Shown here: in pieces, positions 1 to 5,522 of the stretch | How positions within the stretch are numbered: position 1 is the first letter of the stretch | Layout: the number at the start of each line of letters is the position of its first letter | Assembly (NCBI GenBank): GCA_028696755.1 | Contig: JAQVGK010000134.1 | Location: forward strand, 1 to 8,269 | Direction of reading: 5' to 3' | Source of the DNA: Bacteroidales bacterium | Lineage (GTDB): Bacteria > Bacteroidota > Bacteroidia > Bacteroidales > ML635J-15 | Length of the DNA stretch: 8,269 nucleotides | Notes under the pieces: model-generated | What the model was told of the DNA's origin: nothing | The model's input: only the letters and a program-made list of their open reading frames with translations | The model's database searches: none | Made by a program: the position numbers and the translations under genes

Positions 1-156
1 GTTGTCGAGGTCGCCATCTGCTTTTTTTAATAATTGATATTCATCTGGAATAACAAGCTCTGTAAGATCAGATTTTTTTTCAGTTTCCTTTTTGTCATTC
101 CCGCCACAAGCAGCGAGAAGCATAAGTGGGATTATGTAAATTATTATTCTTTTCAT
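1..156 (-). CDS. Lipoprotein of unknown function, N-terminal 52 residues only (3' end beyond window)
   Basis: The reading frame starts at the ATG at 154-156 and is still open at base 1, so only the first 52 residues are visible. It begins with a short basic stretch (MKR), a hydrophobic core of about 10 residues and a lipobox LLAAC with the lipidated cysteine at residue 17. A Lys/Glu/Asp-rich linker follows, then the start of a folded part. This is a typical type II signal peptide, so the product should be anchored to a membrane on the periplasmic side. No acidic run directly follows the cysteine of the kind linked to surface export in Bacteroidota. It lies 21 nt after the yjbQ-family gene on the same strand and is probably cotranscribed with it. 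The visible part is too short to assign a family. The lipoprotein call is well supported; the function is unknown. Confidence 0.8.
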   Translation of the reverse strand, partial: MKRIIIYIIPLMLLAACGGNDKKETEKKSDLTELVIPDEYQLLKKADGDLDN

Positions 157-177
157 GGTGGTTTACATTTGTGTTTG

Positions 178-594
178 TTATTCGCCAATTATTTTAACCA
201 TTACTTTTTTTCTGCGTTTACCATCAAACTCGCCATAGAAAATTTGTTCCCACGGGCCAAAATCGAGTTTTCCTCCAGTAATTGCAACAACAACTTCGCG
301 ACCCATGATGGTTCGTTTTAAATGAGCATCTCCATTATCTTCGTATGTGTTATGGCGATACCTGTCGTGTGGTTTCTCGGGTGCAAGTTCTTCGAGCCAC
401 TCTTCAAAATCCTGATGTAAACCAGGCTCATCATCGTTAATAAAAACGCTGGCTGTAATATGCATAGCATTTACAAGGCAAAGCCCTTCCTGAATTCCGC
501 TTTCGCGTAAGCATTCGATTACATCAGGAGTAATATTTACAAACTGTCTGCGCTGTGGTATGTCGAACCATAATATTTTTCTGAATGATTTCAT
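178..594 (-). CDS. yjbQ: YjbQ/UPF0047 family protein (secondary thiamine-phosphate synthase-like)
   Basis: A complete 138-residue protein, the usual length for this small single-domain cytoplasmic family. The family pattern is visible in order: a [13 protein letters not shown] strand with His45, an IND..P.L..D segment (residues 52-62), YRHN with His81, NGDAHL with His91, an [21 protein letters not shown] strand pair (residues 96-118), and a closing E.DG.RRKKV strand. The three histidines match the conserved, presumably metal- or phosphate-binding positions. Members such as E. coli YjbQ have weak thiamine-phosphate synthase activity, but the physiological role of the family is not settled, so the enzyme name should be read loosely. 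The start is supported by a consensus promoter about 20 nt upstream (615-645). The partial lipoprotein gene follows on the same strand after 21 nt. Family assignment is confident; the reaction is uncertain. Confidence 0.9.
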   Translation of the reverse strand: MKSFRKILWFDIPQRRQFVNITPDVIECLRESGIQEGLCLVNAMHITASVFINDDEPGLHQDFEEWLEELAPEKPHDRYRHNTYEDNGDAHLKRTIMGREVVVAITGGKLDFGPWEQIFYGEFDGKRRKKVMVKIIGE

Positions 595-614
595 AATTTC
601 AAATGTTTAGATTA

Positions 615-645
615 CAAAAGTAATAACATAATAACGAAAATCAAA
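615..645 (-). promoter_or_regulatory. Bacteroidota-type promoter for the yjbQ operon
   Basis: Read on the minus strand there is TTTG (642-645), a 19-nt spacer, and TACTTTTG (615-622). This matches the Bacteroidota primary-sigma consensus (TTTG near -33, TAnnTTTG near -7) exactly. Transcription would begin near 608, giving a leader of only about 15 nt before the ATG at 594. The motif match is read directly; activity is inferred. Confidence 0.65.
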
Positions 646-748
646 TTCAATAGTAGATAGTTGTATGAGATTTGTGTTTTTTTAATCTGATTGAAGGCGA
701 AAACATTTAAAGCCAAATTCTGGACACATAGAGACAACTCAAAATTTG

Positions 749-775
749 TTTGAGGTCGCAGATTGCGACCTCAAA
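749..775. repeat. Perfect 12-bp inverted repeat with 3-nt loop (REP-like palindrome)
   Basis: TTTGAGGTCGCA (749-760) and TGCGACCTCAAA (764-775) are exact reverse complements separated by GAT. An outer pair, GAGAC (731-735) and GTCTC (776-780), is also complementary, and a second copy of CTCAAA (738-743) could pair alternatively with 749-754. No T-run follows on either strand, so it is not a classical terminator. Read on the minus strand it encodes LRSQSATS within a 61-codon open frame, which resembles the LRSQ.ATS segment I associate with ORF6N-domain proteins of Bacteroidota. It may therefore be a mobile palindrome or a remnant of such a gene. Confidence 0.7.
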
Positions 776-935
776 GTCTCAAATTCCTGATTGTTTAAAA
801 GAGTATCTAATATCAGTTGGTCCTTTGTCTTGTAGCATATAGATAGTTTTTTGATATTACGAGTCCCTACCCAAAAAACTTTTAGGCACAATGCGAAGAA
901 GACAGGTAGTACTATGTAAAACAAAGTTAACTTGT

Positions 936-1197
936 CGCTAGCTTACTTCGGCTTCATTTCGACGCCGCTCAATGCATCGCGCTCAGCACAAGTCGCTCGC
1001 TCAAAGTTTTTTTTAACGCGAATTAACGAATTTTTACGAATCAAAGCTCATCGAGATGAAGTGCGATGTGTTGAGCTGAGGTTGGTGAGATCTGCGAACC
1101 ATCGAAATAAGCATGGCCGAACTGAAGCTAGATTATGATTAAAAATCATCAGCGTTGATTTTTAACCCGTTCGTGTAAATTCGTAAATTCGCGTTCA
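936..1197. repeat. Composite of imperfect inverted repeats, likely a decayed intergenic mobile or REP-type element
   Basis: Two layers of inverted repetition are visible. First, the AACGCGAATT-type arm at 1015-1040 matches the reverse complement of about 1169-1194 at 23 of 26 positions. Second, the segment from GCTAGCTT (936) to CTCAAAG (about 1007) is loosely mirrored by about 1042-1131. The mirrored parts share blocks such as TAGCTT, TTCGGC, ATTTCGA, GCTCAA, CATCGC and CAAAG, but with insertions of up to 20 nt. The patch is visibly richer in G+C than its surroundings. No transposase frame and no clear target duplication are seen. It is most simply a degenerate non-autonomous element or nested intergenic repeats. 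Confidence 0.5.
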
Positions 1198-1348
1198 GTT
1201 TTAATAGGCGTCAGCAAAAATGCAAAAGCAAATATAGCTATGCAAATACAACATTTATTGGGTAGAAATTGTAATTTGTTAAATCATTGATAGGCAGTTA
1301 GTTATGAAATTACCTTCGGTGCGCCGCACTTAGCTGGGTCGAATTGAA

Positions 1349-1384
1349 GGCTAAAGCCGTTCTGTTATTGGTTGGCTAAAACCG
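1349..1384. repeat. GGCTAAA[A/G]CCG direct repeat, possible REP-like remnant
   Basis: GGCTAAAGCCG (1349-1359) recurs as GGCTAAAACCG (1374-1384), with starts 25 bp apart. The first copy contains the near-palindrome GGCTAAAGCC. It lies in noncoding DNA about 90 bp upstream of the MATE promoter. The repeat is real but short, and no transposase is linked to it here. Confidence 0.4.
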
Positions 1385-1454
1385 CTGTCCTTTAATGATT
1401 AAAAAGAAATCAATTTCCAAACGTTAAAAAATGTTAAAATTTTAATATAAAAAT

Positions 1455-1483
1455 TTTGTTTTGCAATCAAAATATTACTTTTG
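1455..1483 (+). promoter_or_regulatory. Bacteroidota-type promoter for the MATE gene
   Basis: TACTTTTG at 1476-1483 is a perfect TAnnTTTG -7 element. The best -33 candidate is TTTG at 1455-1458, with a 17-nt spacer, slightly shorter than the ideal 19-21. A very AT-rich tract precedes it (about 1425-1455). Transcription would begin near 1490 and leave a leader of about 130 nt. Confidence 0.55.
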
Positions 1484-1618
1484 CAGCCGTTAGAGATTAC
1501 TACAATGAAGTTATAATTTATTCCCACGGTTTACAGGGGTCTTTATAAAGACAAATACAGTGAGTGTGATATAATCCAACAATTGGATTGTGTGTGTTAA
1601 TTATTTATTTCAACAAAA
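1484..1618 (+). promoter_or_regulatory. Structured 5' leader of the MATE gene with two inverted repeats
   Basis: The predicted untranslated leader is unusually long. It holds a perfect 14-bp palindrome, GTCTTTATAAAGAC (1539-1552), and a 7-bp stem, AATCCAA/TTGGATT, with a CAA loop (1573-1589). The second lies about 30 nt before the start codon. Either could be a regulator-binding site or an RNA hairpin that controls translation. I do not recognise a known riboswitch class in it. Confidence 0.35.
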
Positions 1619-3001
1619 ATGAGTTTTATTAAATCATATTTTTCAGGTTATAATAAGCCCGGAGGAATCAAAGAATTGCTAATTTTAGCTTTACCAATGG
1701 TAATATCTACCGCTGCTGATGGCGTTATGACATTTACCGACAGATTTTTTATGGCACAGCTTGGTCCTGAACAGATGAATGCTGTAATGGGAGGTGGAAT
1801 AGGAGTGCAGGTGCTAATATTTTTCTTTATCGGATTGCTTGGTTATTCTACAGCATTGGTTGCTCAATATTTTGGAGCAGGCGAAAAGAGCAACGCATCA
1901 AAAACATTATCTCAGGCAACAATTGTGGCATTACTTGCATGGCCTGTTATCCTTTTATTAAAACCACTTTCGGTTCAGTTTTTCGAGTTTATGAAAATCC
2001 CAGAGGTGCAACTTGGTTATCAGATTGAGTATTTTAATGTTTTGGTTTGGGGATCTGTTCTTGCACTACTTCGTCATACTCTTAGCTGCTACTTTTCGGG
2101 AATCGGAAAAACTGGAATTGTAATGAGAGCGACCATTGCAGCAATGATAATCAACGTTGTATTGGATTATATTTTAATCTTTGGGCATTTTGGAATAGAA
2201 CCAATGGGAATACGAGGCGCTGCAATTGCAAGTATTGCCGGATCGGCTGGTGCCGTTATAATGCTATTGATTGCTTATTTCAAAAAATCTAATTTAAAAG
2301 AGTTTGAGGTAGCATCATCATTCAAATTTGAGCCTGCCATAATGAAAAAGCTTTTTAAGTTTGGATATCCTGCTGGCATAGAATTATTTTTAAACTTCTT
2401 TGCATTTTTTATAATGATATCATTATTCCATGCACAAGGAGATATTGCAGCAACAGCCTCAACAATAATGTTTAACTGGGATTTGGTGTCGTTTATTCCT
2501 TTACTTGGAATAGAAATAGCAGTTACCAGCCTGGTTGGTAGATATATGGGGGCCGAACGGCCTCAGGTTGCACATCGAGCAGCAATAAGTGGCGTGAAAA
2601 CTGGGATTTTCTATTCGATTATAATTTTAATCCTCTTTGTTTTTATTCCCGAAATTCTCGTTAGAGTTTTTGCTCCCGAAGGATTTTCTTCAACTTTCGA
2701 AGCCGCAGTTCCAGTTGCATCGAATATGATTAGAATAGCGTCACTGTATGTTCTTGCCGAGGCTGTTATGGTTGCTTTGGTTGGAGCACTTAGAGGTGCA
2801 GGCGATACATTTTTTACAATGATGGCTTCTGTTTTGGCTCACTGGCTTTTTGTGCCAATTCTTTACATCTCTTTAAATGTTTTTAACCTTTCGGTTGAAT
2901 GGAGTTGGTTTTTGCTTGTTGTATTTTTCCTCTCATTCTGCTCTGTTCTTTATTTTAGATTCAAGAGTGGGAAATGGAAGAATATTAAGGTGATTGGGTG
3001 A
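1619..3001 (+). CDS. MATE family multidrug/cation antiporter
   Basis: A complete 460-residue inner-membrane protein, the normal length for the family, with about 12 hydrophobic helices in two halves. Visible family features include LPMVISTAADGVMTFTDRFF in helix 1 with Asp41, NVVLDYILIFG at 179-189 at the end of helix 5, and GALRGAGDT at 389-397. The internal pseudo-symmetry of MATE transporters can be read directly: LVAQYFGAGE (80-89) is echoed by LVGRYMGAER (305-314). Proteins of this type export cationic drugs, dyes or metabolites in exchange for Na+ or H+; the substrate cannot be read from sequence. The ATG at 1619 has an A-rich upstream region, as is common in Bacteroidota, and the protein starts at the expected distance from helix 1. 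The gene is transcribed alone and converges on the sulfur cluster, with only 21 bp between stop codons. There is no sign that it functions with that cluster. Confidence 0.93.
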   Translation: MSFIKSYFSGYNKPGGIKELLILALPMVISTAADGVMTFTDRFFMAQLGPEQMNAVMGGGIGVQVLIFFFIGLLGYSTALVAQYFGAGEKSNASKTLSQATIVALLAWPVILLLKPLSVQFFEFMKIPEVQLGYQIEYFNVLVWGSVLALLRHTLSCYFSGIGKTGIVMRATIAAMIINVVLDYILIFGHFGIEPMGIRGAAIASIAGSAGAVIMLLIAYFKKSNLKEFEVASSFKFEPAIMKKLFKFGYPAGIELFLNFFAFFIMISLFHAQGDIAATASTIMFNWDLVSFIPLLGIEIAVTSLVGRYMGAERPQVAHRAAISGVKTGIFYSIIILILFVFIPEILVRVFAPEGFSSTFEAAVPVASNMIRIASLYVLAEAVMVALVGALRGAGDTFFTMMASVLAHWLFVPILYISLNVFNLSVEWSWFLLVVFFLSFCSVLYFRFKSGKWKNIKVIG

Positions 3002-3022
3002 GATTTTAATCGTTTATATTTA

Positions 3023-3607
3023 TTAACATCCACCTTTTGCTCTGTTCATCATCGGTTTTACATCTGTCGCAGGTGCAGCTTCATCTTGTTTGATGAGATT
3101 TCTGTAGTTCCATCTCATTTTTTCCTCATTAAAATAATTTAAAGCTGGATCTTTAGTCTCTGACCATTGAAGATACATTTCAGGATTTCCTGCTAAAACT
3201 TTTACATTTTCAATTCCCATTGAGCTGTACATCATTAGGTATAAAGATGCATCTGATTGAGACTCGGCACAGATTATAATTTGTTTTTCGCTGTTTCGCA
3301 ACTCTTTTAAAACATTTTTTTCGAAAGCAGATTCCGCCGGGTGATTTATCGCATTTTTAATATGAGCCTTTTTAAAGTTTTCAGCAGATCTTAAATCAAC
3401 AATTAAAACATTATCTCCTTGCGATTTAAGCAATTTGTTGAAGTCGTAAAATTCAATCACAAAATCTTCCGAGTTAATCTTAGCTTGGACTTCTGAATTT
3501 GAAACCTTCCATGATTTGGTTTTATTAGTAATAAATCCAAGCGTTAACGCTCCGATTATCAACAGAAAAAATATTAGTGAGCCGTTGAATAACTGATTAT
3601 TTCTCAT
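3023..3607 (-). CDS. Membrane-anchored rhodanese-like protein with C-terminal KGGC tail
   Basis: A 194-residue protein with one N-terminal hydrophobic segment (residues 9-26), either an uncleaved anchor or a signal peptide, which places the rest outside the cytoplasm. Residues 50-150 form one rhodanese domain: VLIVDLRSAENF (67-78), AHIKNAINHP (81-90) and the active-site loop IIICAESQSDA with Cys113 as the expected persulfide carrier. The loop lacks the usual glycine after the cysteine, so substrate preference may differ from classical thiosulfate sulfurtransferases. A charged, Ala/Pro-containing linker (about 170-190) leads to the final four residues, Lys-Gly-Gly-Cys, with Cys194 last. The same ending occurs on two other proteins of this cluster. 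The gene is the last of the minus-strand series, 138 nt after the transporter fusion, and the gap contains a hairpin/heptad element. It may therefore be expressed at a different level. Rhodanese assignment is strong; the partner and the sulfur donor are unknown. Confidence 0.88.
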   Translation of the reverse strand: MRNNQLFNGSLIFFLLIIGALTLGFITNKTKSWKVSNSEVQAKINSEDFVIEFYDFNKLLKSQGDNVLIVDLRSAENFKKAHIKNAINHPAESAFEKNVLKELRNSEKQIIICAESQSDASLYLMMYSSMGIENVKVLAGNPEMYLQWSETKDPALNYFNEEKMRWNYRNLIKQDEAAPATDVKPMMNRAKGGC

Positions 3608-3644
3608 TTTGATATTTTTATATTATTTTTAATCTTTACCATCG

Positions 3645-3716
3645 TAATTGATTTTGCATAAATTAGCTCCTTGCTCCATGCCCCATGCCCCATGCCGTTA
3701 TGCAAAACTTCAATTA
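3645..3716. repeat. Heptanucleotide tandem repeat framed by a 17-bp inverted repeat
   Basis: TAATTGATTTTGCATAA (3645-3661) pairs with 3698-3716, interrupted only by a 2-nt bulge; the inner ten bases TTTTGCATAA/TTATGCAAAA are a perfect match. The enclosed 36 nt consist of about 4.5 heptads: AGCTCCT, TGCTCCA, TGCCCCA, TGCCCCA, then TGCC. On the minus strand, which is the transcript of the flanking rhodanese genes, the loop is G-rich with GG, GGGG, GGGG, GG and GG runs spaced by 3-5 nt. It could form a hairpin or a two-layer G-quadruplex. It fills the 138-nt gap between two cluster genes, and no T-run follows to make it a simple terminator. Confidence 0.75.
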
Positions 3717-3745
3717 TATTCATTTTTTTCTATCTATAGAGTCAT

Positions 3746-4963
3746 TTAGCATCCGCCTTTAACTGGCTTTACTGTGTTACCACTATCGGTGGGAACCTCT
3801 CCGCCACTATGCTTACGTTTGTTTACTTCACCATCCTTAAAAAACTTACGTGCAAATTCGATAAAACGAACATCGCTCATTAGTCTTATGTCTTTAGTTT
3901 CACTTTCCTGTAAATCGCCGAATATTACGTCGAAGAAATTATTCAAACCTCCTTCAAGAACAAAATAATCGCCCATACCAGCACGTGTGGTTAAAAACCA
4001 AGCGATTTCTGCCTCTTGCGCTCCATTTGAATAGAAAAGTGTTCTATTTTTATCAGTTTTTAACATTTCGGCACTTGTTTTTGATAGTATTTGCTCGGCA
4101 GGAATATTAATTGCTCCCGGTAAATGAAACTCTGCGTATTCTTCAGCAGTTCTTACATCAACGAGCAGAAAATCATCTGTATCATGAATGATAGCATAAG
4201 CAACTTGTTGAGGCTTAATCAATCTTGATTCATCCTGTATTTTCGTAGTCATATCCGATTTTGACAATTCATGAAGATATGTTTTTTTCTGTGCTGGTAA
4301 AGCAACTGCAATAATTGCTAAAGTAAACAAGAAGAAAAGCGAATATTTAACATTTAGCTGCTGTGTATTTAATAAATCTTTAAACCGTTTCGATTTGTTT
4401 TCGATATGCTGAGTGAAAATAAAAGCTCCAACCGCCATGCAAATCAATGCAAAAAGAAACCATTTTTGCGACATTCCGAGACTATCAAAAACGAAAACAT
4501 TACCAAGGTTTTTAGCATTGTAAAGTGGCTCGAAAACGTCGAAGAAATATCCAAAAATAAAAACGCCAATAAAAATTCCCGCTACGAAAACAATTGCATC
4601 GATTTTTCCAATTACGGCAGCAGCAATACTTGTTCCGGGGCAAAATCCACCTAGAATGAATCCGAATCCCATAATAACACCACCAATTATTGCCGACCAA
4701 AGGTAAAGAGGATTTACATAAACAAAACTCATGTCGATCCAGCCAAAATAGCTAAAAAAGAAAACGCCAATTGCAGCGGTAATACCTGCTGTGAAAAACA
4801 CTTTAAGAACAACAAAGTCGTATCCATAAAAAACTCCTGCTAGTTTGCGAGAGGAAGAAAATCCAGCCTGTTCCAGAATAAAACCAAAGCCTATTCCGAT
4901 CAGGAAAGCGAAGAAAAAGTTTAGATCTCCGCTAATAATATTTTGAGGTAATAATGGTCCCAT
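3746..4963 (-). CDS. YeeE/YedE sulfur transporter half fused to a periplasmic rhodanese domain, KGGC tail
   Basis: A 405-residue fusion. Residues 1-225 hold about six membrane helices with the YeeE/YedE (sulphur transport) signature GGFCPGT at 106-111 and Cys108. This resembles the cysteine sites used for thiosulfate passage in TsuA/YeeE. The Lys/Arg-rich loop at 189-198 should be cytoplasmic, so the last helix (205-223) sends the C-terminal half to the periplasm. Residues 245-345 are a rhodanese domain: FLLVDVRTAEEYAEFHLPGAINIP is classical. The active-site loop, however, reads LFYSNGAQEAE, with Ser312 where the catalytic cysteine belongs. The protein ends in a hydrophilic linker and Lys-Gly-Gly-Cys, making Cys405 the only cysteine outside the membrane part. 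It is encoded 12 nt after the other YeeE/YedE half, so the two probably form one channel. The domain may now bind or position a partner rather than catalyse transfer. The substrate (thiosulfate, sulfide, persulfide or a selenium compound) is not determined. Confidence 0.9.
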   Translation of the reverse strand: MGPLLPQNIISGDLNFFFAFLIGIGFGFILEQAGFSSSRKLAGVFYGYDFVVLKVFFTAGITAAIGVFFFSYFGWIDMSFVYVNPLYLWSAIIGGVIMGFGFILGGFCPGTSIAAAVIGKIDAIVFVAGIFIGVFIFGYFFDVFEPLYNAKNLGNVFVFDSLGMSQKWFLFALICMAVGAFIFTQHIENKSKRFKDLLNTQQLNVKYSLFFLFTLAIIAVALPAQKKTYLHELSKSDMTTKIQDESRLIKPQQVAYAIIHDTDDFLLVDVRTAEEYAEFHLPGAINIPAEQILSKTSAEMLKTDKNRTLFYSNGAQEAEIAWFLTTRAGMGDYFVLEGGLNNFFDVIFGDLQESETKDIRLMSDVRFIEFARKFFKDGEVNKRKHSGGEVPTDSGNTVKPVKGGC

Positions 4964-4975
4964 AGTTTTAATCTT

Positions 4976-5494
4976 TTAAATCCATAATTTTCTAAAGAAA
5001 TACGCAATCACATAGCCAGTTCCGAAGATTGCCATCATTGTGAGAAAGCCTCCTGCCGAGAAAACAGCCATCCCGCTCAAAGCAGCTCCAGATGTACACC
5101 CTCGCCCAAACTGAGAACCAAGTCCAAAGAACAATCCACCTGTTAAAGCCAAAATTAATCTAGTAATATTTTTTATGCGTGGCCCTTTGTCTATTTTCCA
5201 AGTCAATCTATTTGATAAAAACCCAGACAAAAAAGCGCCAACCATTAAGCCTATCACCTCAAAAAATAACCATGATTTTATTGGATTTCCTTCGGTTTTA
5301 AAGAATGCCGAAATGTTTTGGGCATCTTTGCTTACTGTATGAGTTGCTGCGATGACTGTGCTTTTTACTGCTCCACTGGCACCTAGGCCACGTCCGGTTA
5401 TTAAAATTGTGGTAAGAAGTAATAACCCAAGCAAAAATCCAGCTAAATATGGATTCATGTATGGTTTTTGAACTTTGCTACTTTCGGTACTCAT
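4976..5494 (-). CDS. YeeE/YedE family sulfur transporter, short 4-helix half
   Basis: A 172-residue integral membrane protein with about four hydrophobic helices (16-34, 74-95, 110-128 and 143-167). The family motif GRGCTSGAALSG is at 130-141 with Cys133, and a related glycine-rich turn, GRGLGASGA, lies at 34-42. Long YeeE proteins such as TsuA carry both cysteine motifs on one chain. Here this half and the downstream 6-helix half each supply one, which is the split arrangement common in this family. The region between helices 1 and 2 (45-72) is longer and more polar and could form a cap. The gene sits 28 nt after the tandem rhodanese lipoprotein gene and 12 nt before the other half, so co-expression and complex formation are likely. 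It probably moves a small sulfur species across the inner membrane; the direction and substrate are inferred only. Confidence 0.87.
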   Translation of the reverse strand: MSTESSKVQKPYMNPYLAGFLLGLLLLTTILITGRGLGASGAVKSTVIAATHTVSKDAQNISAFFKTEGNPIKSWLFFEVIGLMVGAFLSGFLSNRLTWKIDKGPRIKNITRLILALTGGLFFGLGSQFGRGCTSGAALSGMAVFSAGGFLTMMAIFGTGYVIAYFFRKLWI

Positions 5495-5522
5495 TTTATA
5501 TCGTTTTTTATTAGACTTTTAA

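Larger units (their letters stand above)
595..1618. other. 1-kb divergent intergenic region with promoters and decayed repeats, no convincing gene
   Basis: This stretch separates the leftward yjbQ operon from the rightward MATE gene. It contains a promoter for each side (615-645 and 1455-1483), a perfect palindrome (749-775), a patch richer in G+C made of imperfect inverted repeats (about 936-1197), a GGCTAAA direct repeat (1349-1384) and a 5' leader with two inverted repeats (1484-1618). Two open frames of 61 and 68 codons (739-924 minus, 932-1138 plus) are present. Both coincide with the repeats and lack a recognisable start context or domain, so I do not call them genes. The segments 650-740 and 1200-1340 show nothing specific. 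Confidence 0.75.

Noticed and set aside
34..321. 95-codon plus-strand open frame across the lipoprotein and yjbQ genes
   Set aside because: It is antisense to two well-supported genes and spans their junction; its translation has no family features.
749..780. Rho-independent terminator
   Set aside because: The stem is strong, but neither side has the required T-run, and no gene ends immediately before it.
932..1138. 68-codon plus-strand open frame
   Set aside because: It lies entirely in the inverted-repeat patch, has a Ser/Arg-rich composition typical of noncoding GC-richer DNA, and shows no recognisable domain.
1484..1618. tRNA gene or known riboswitch in the MATE leader
   Set aside because: A TTTGCAG-type promoter is often seen before tRNAs, but no acceptor stem/TPsiC arm pattern follows, and no guanidine, preQ1 or similar core could be recognised.
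3774..4654. Open frames antisense to the YeeE/YedE-rhodanese fusion (3774-3968 and 4406-4654 plus)
   Set aside because: These are shadows of a gene with clear domain motifs; no promoter or start context supports them.
4512..4700. 62-codon minus-strand frame within the YeeE/YedE membrane region
   Set aside because: It is an out-of-frame reading of the membrane helices, rich in Trp, Cys and Arg, which is typical of a shadow frame.
3746..5494. Selenium transport/metabolism role for the YeeE/YedE pair
   Set aside because: YedE relatives are linked to selenium in some genomes, but no SelD, SelU or SirA-like partner is visible and all the neighbours point to sulfane sulfur. Kept only as an alternative.
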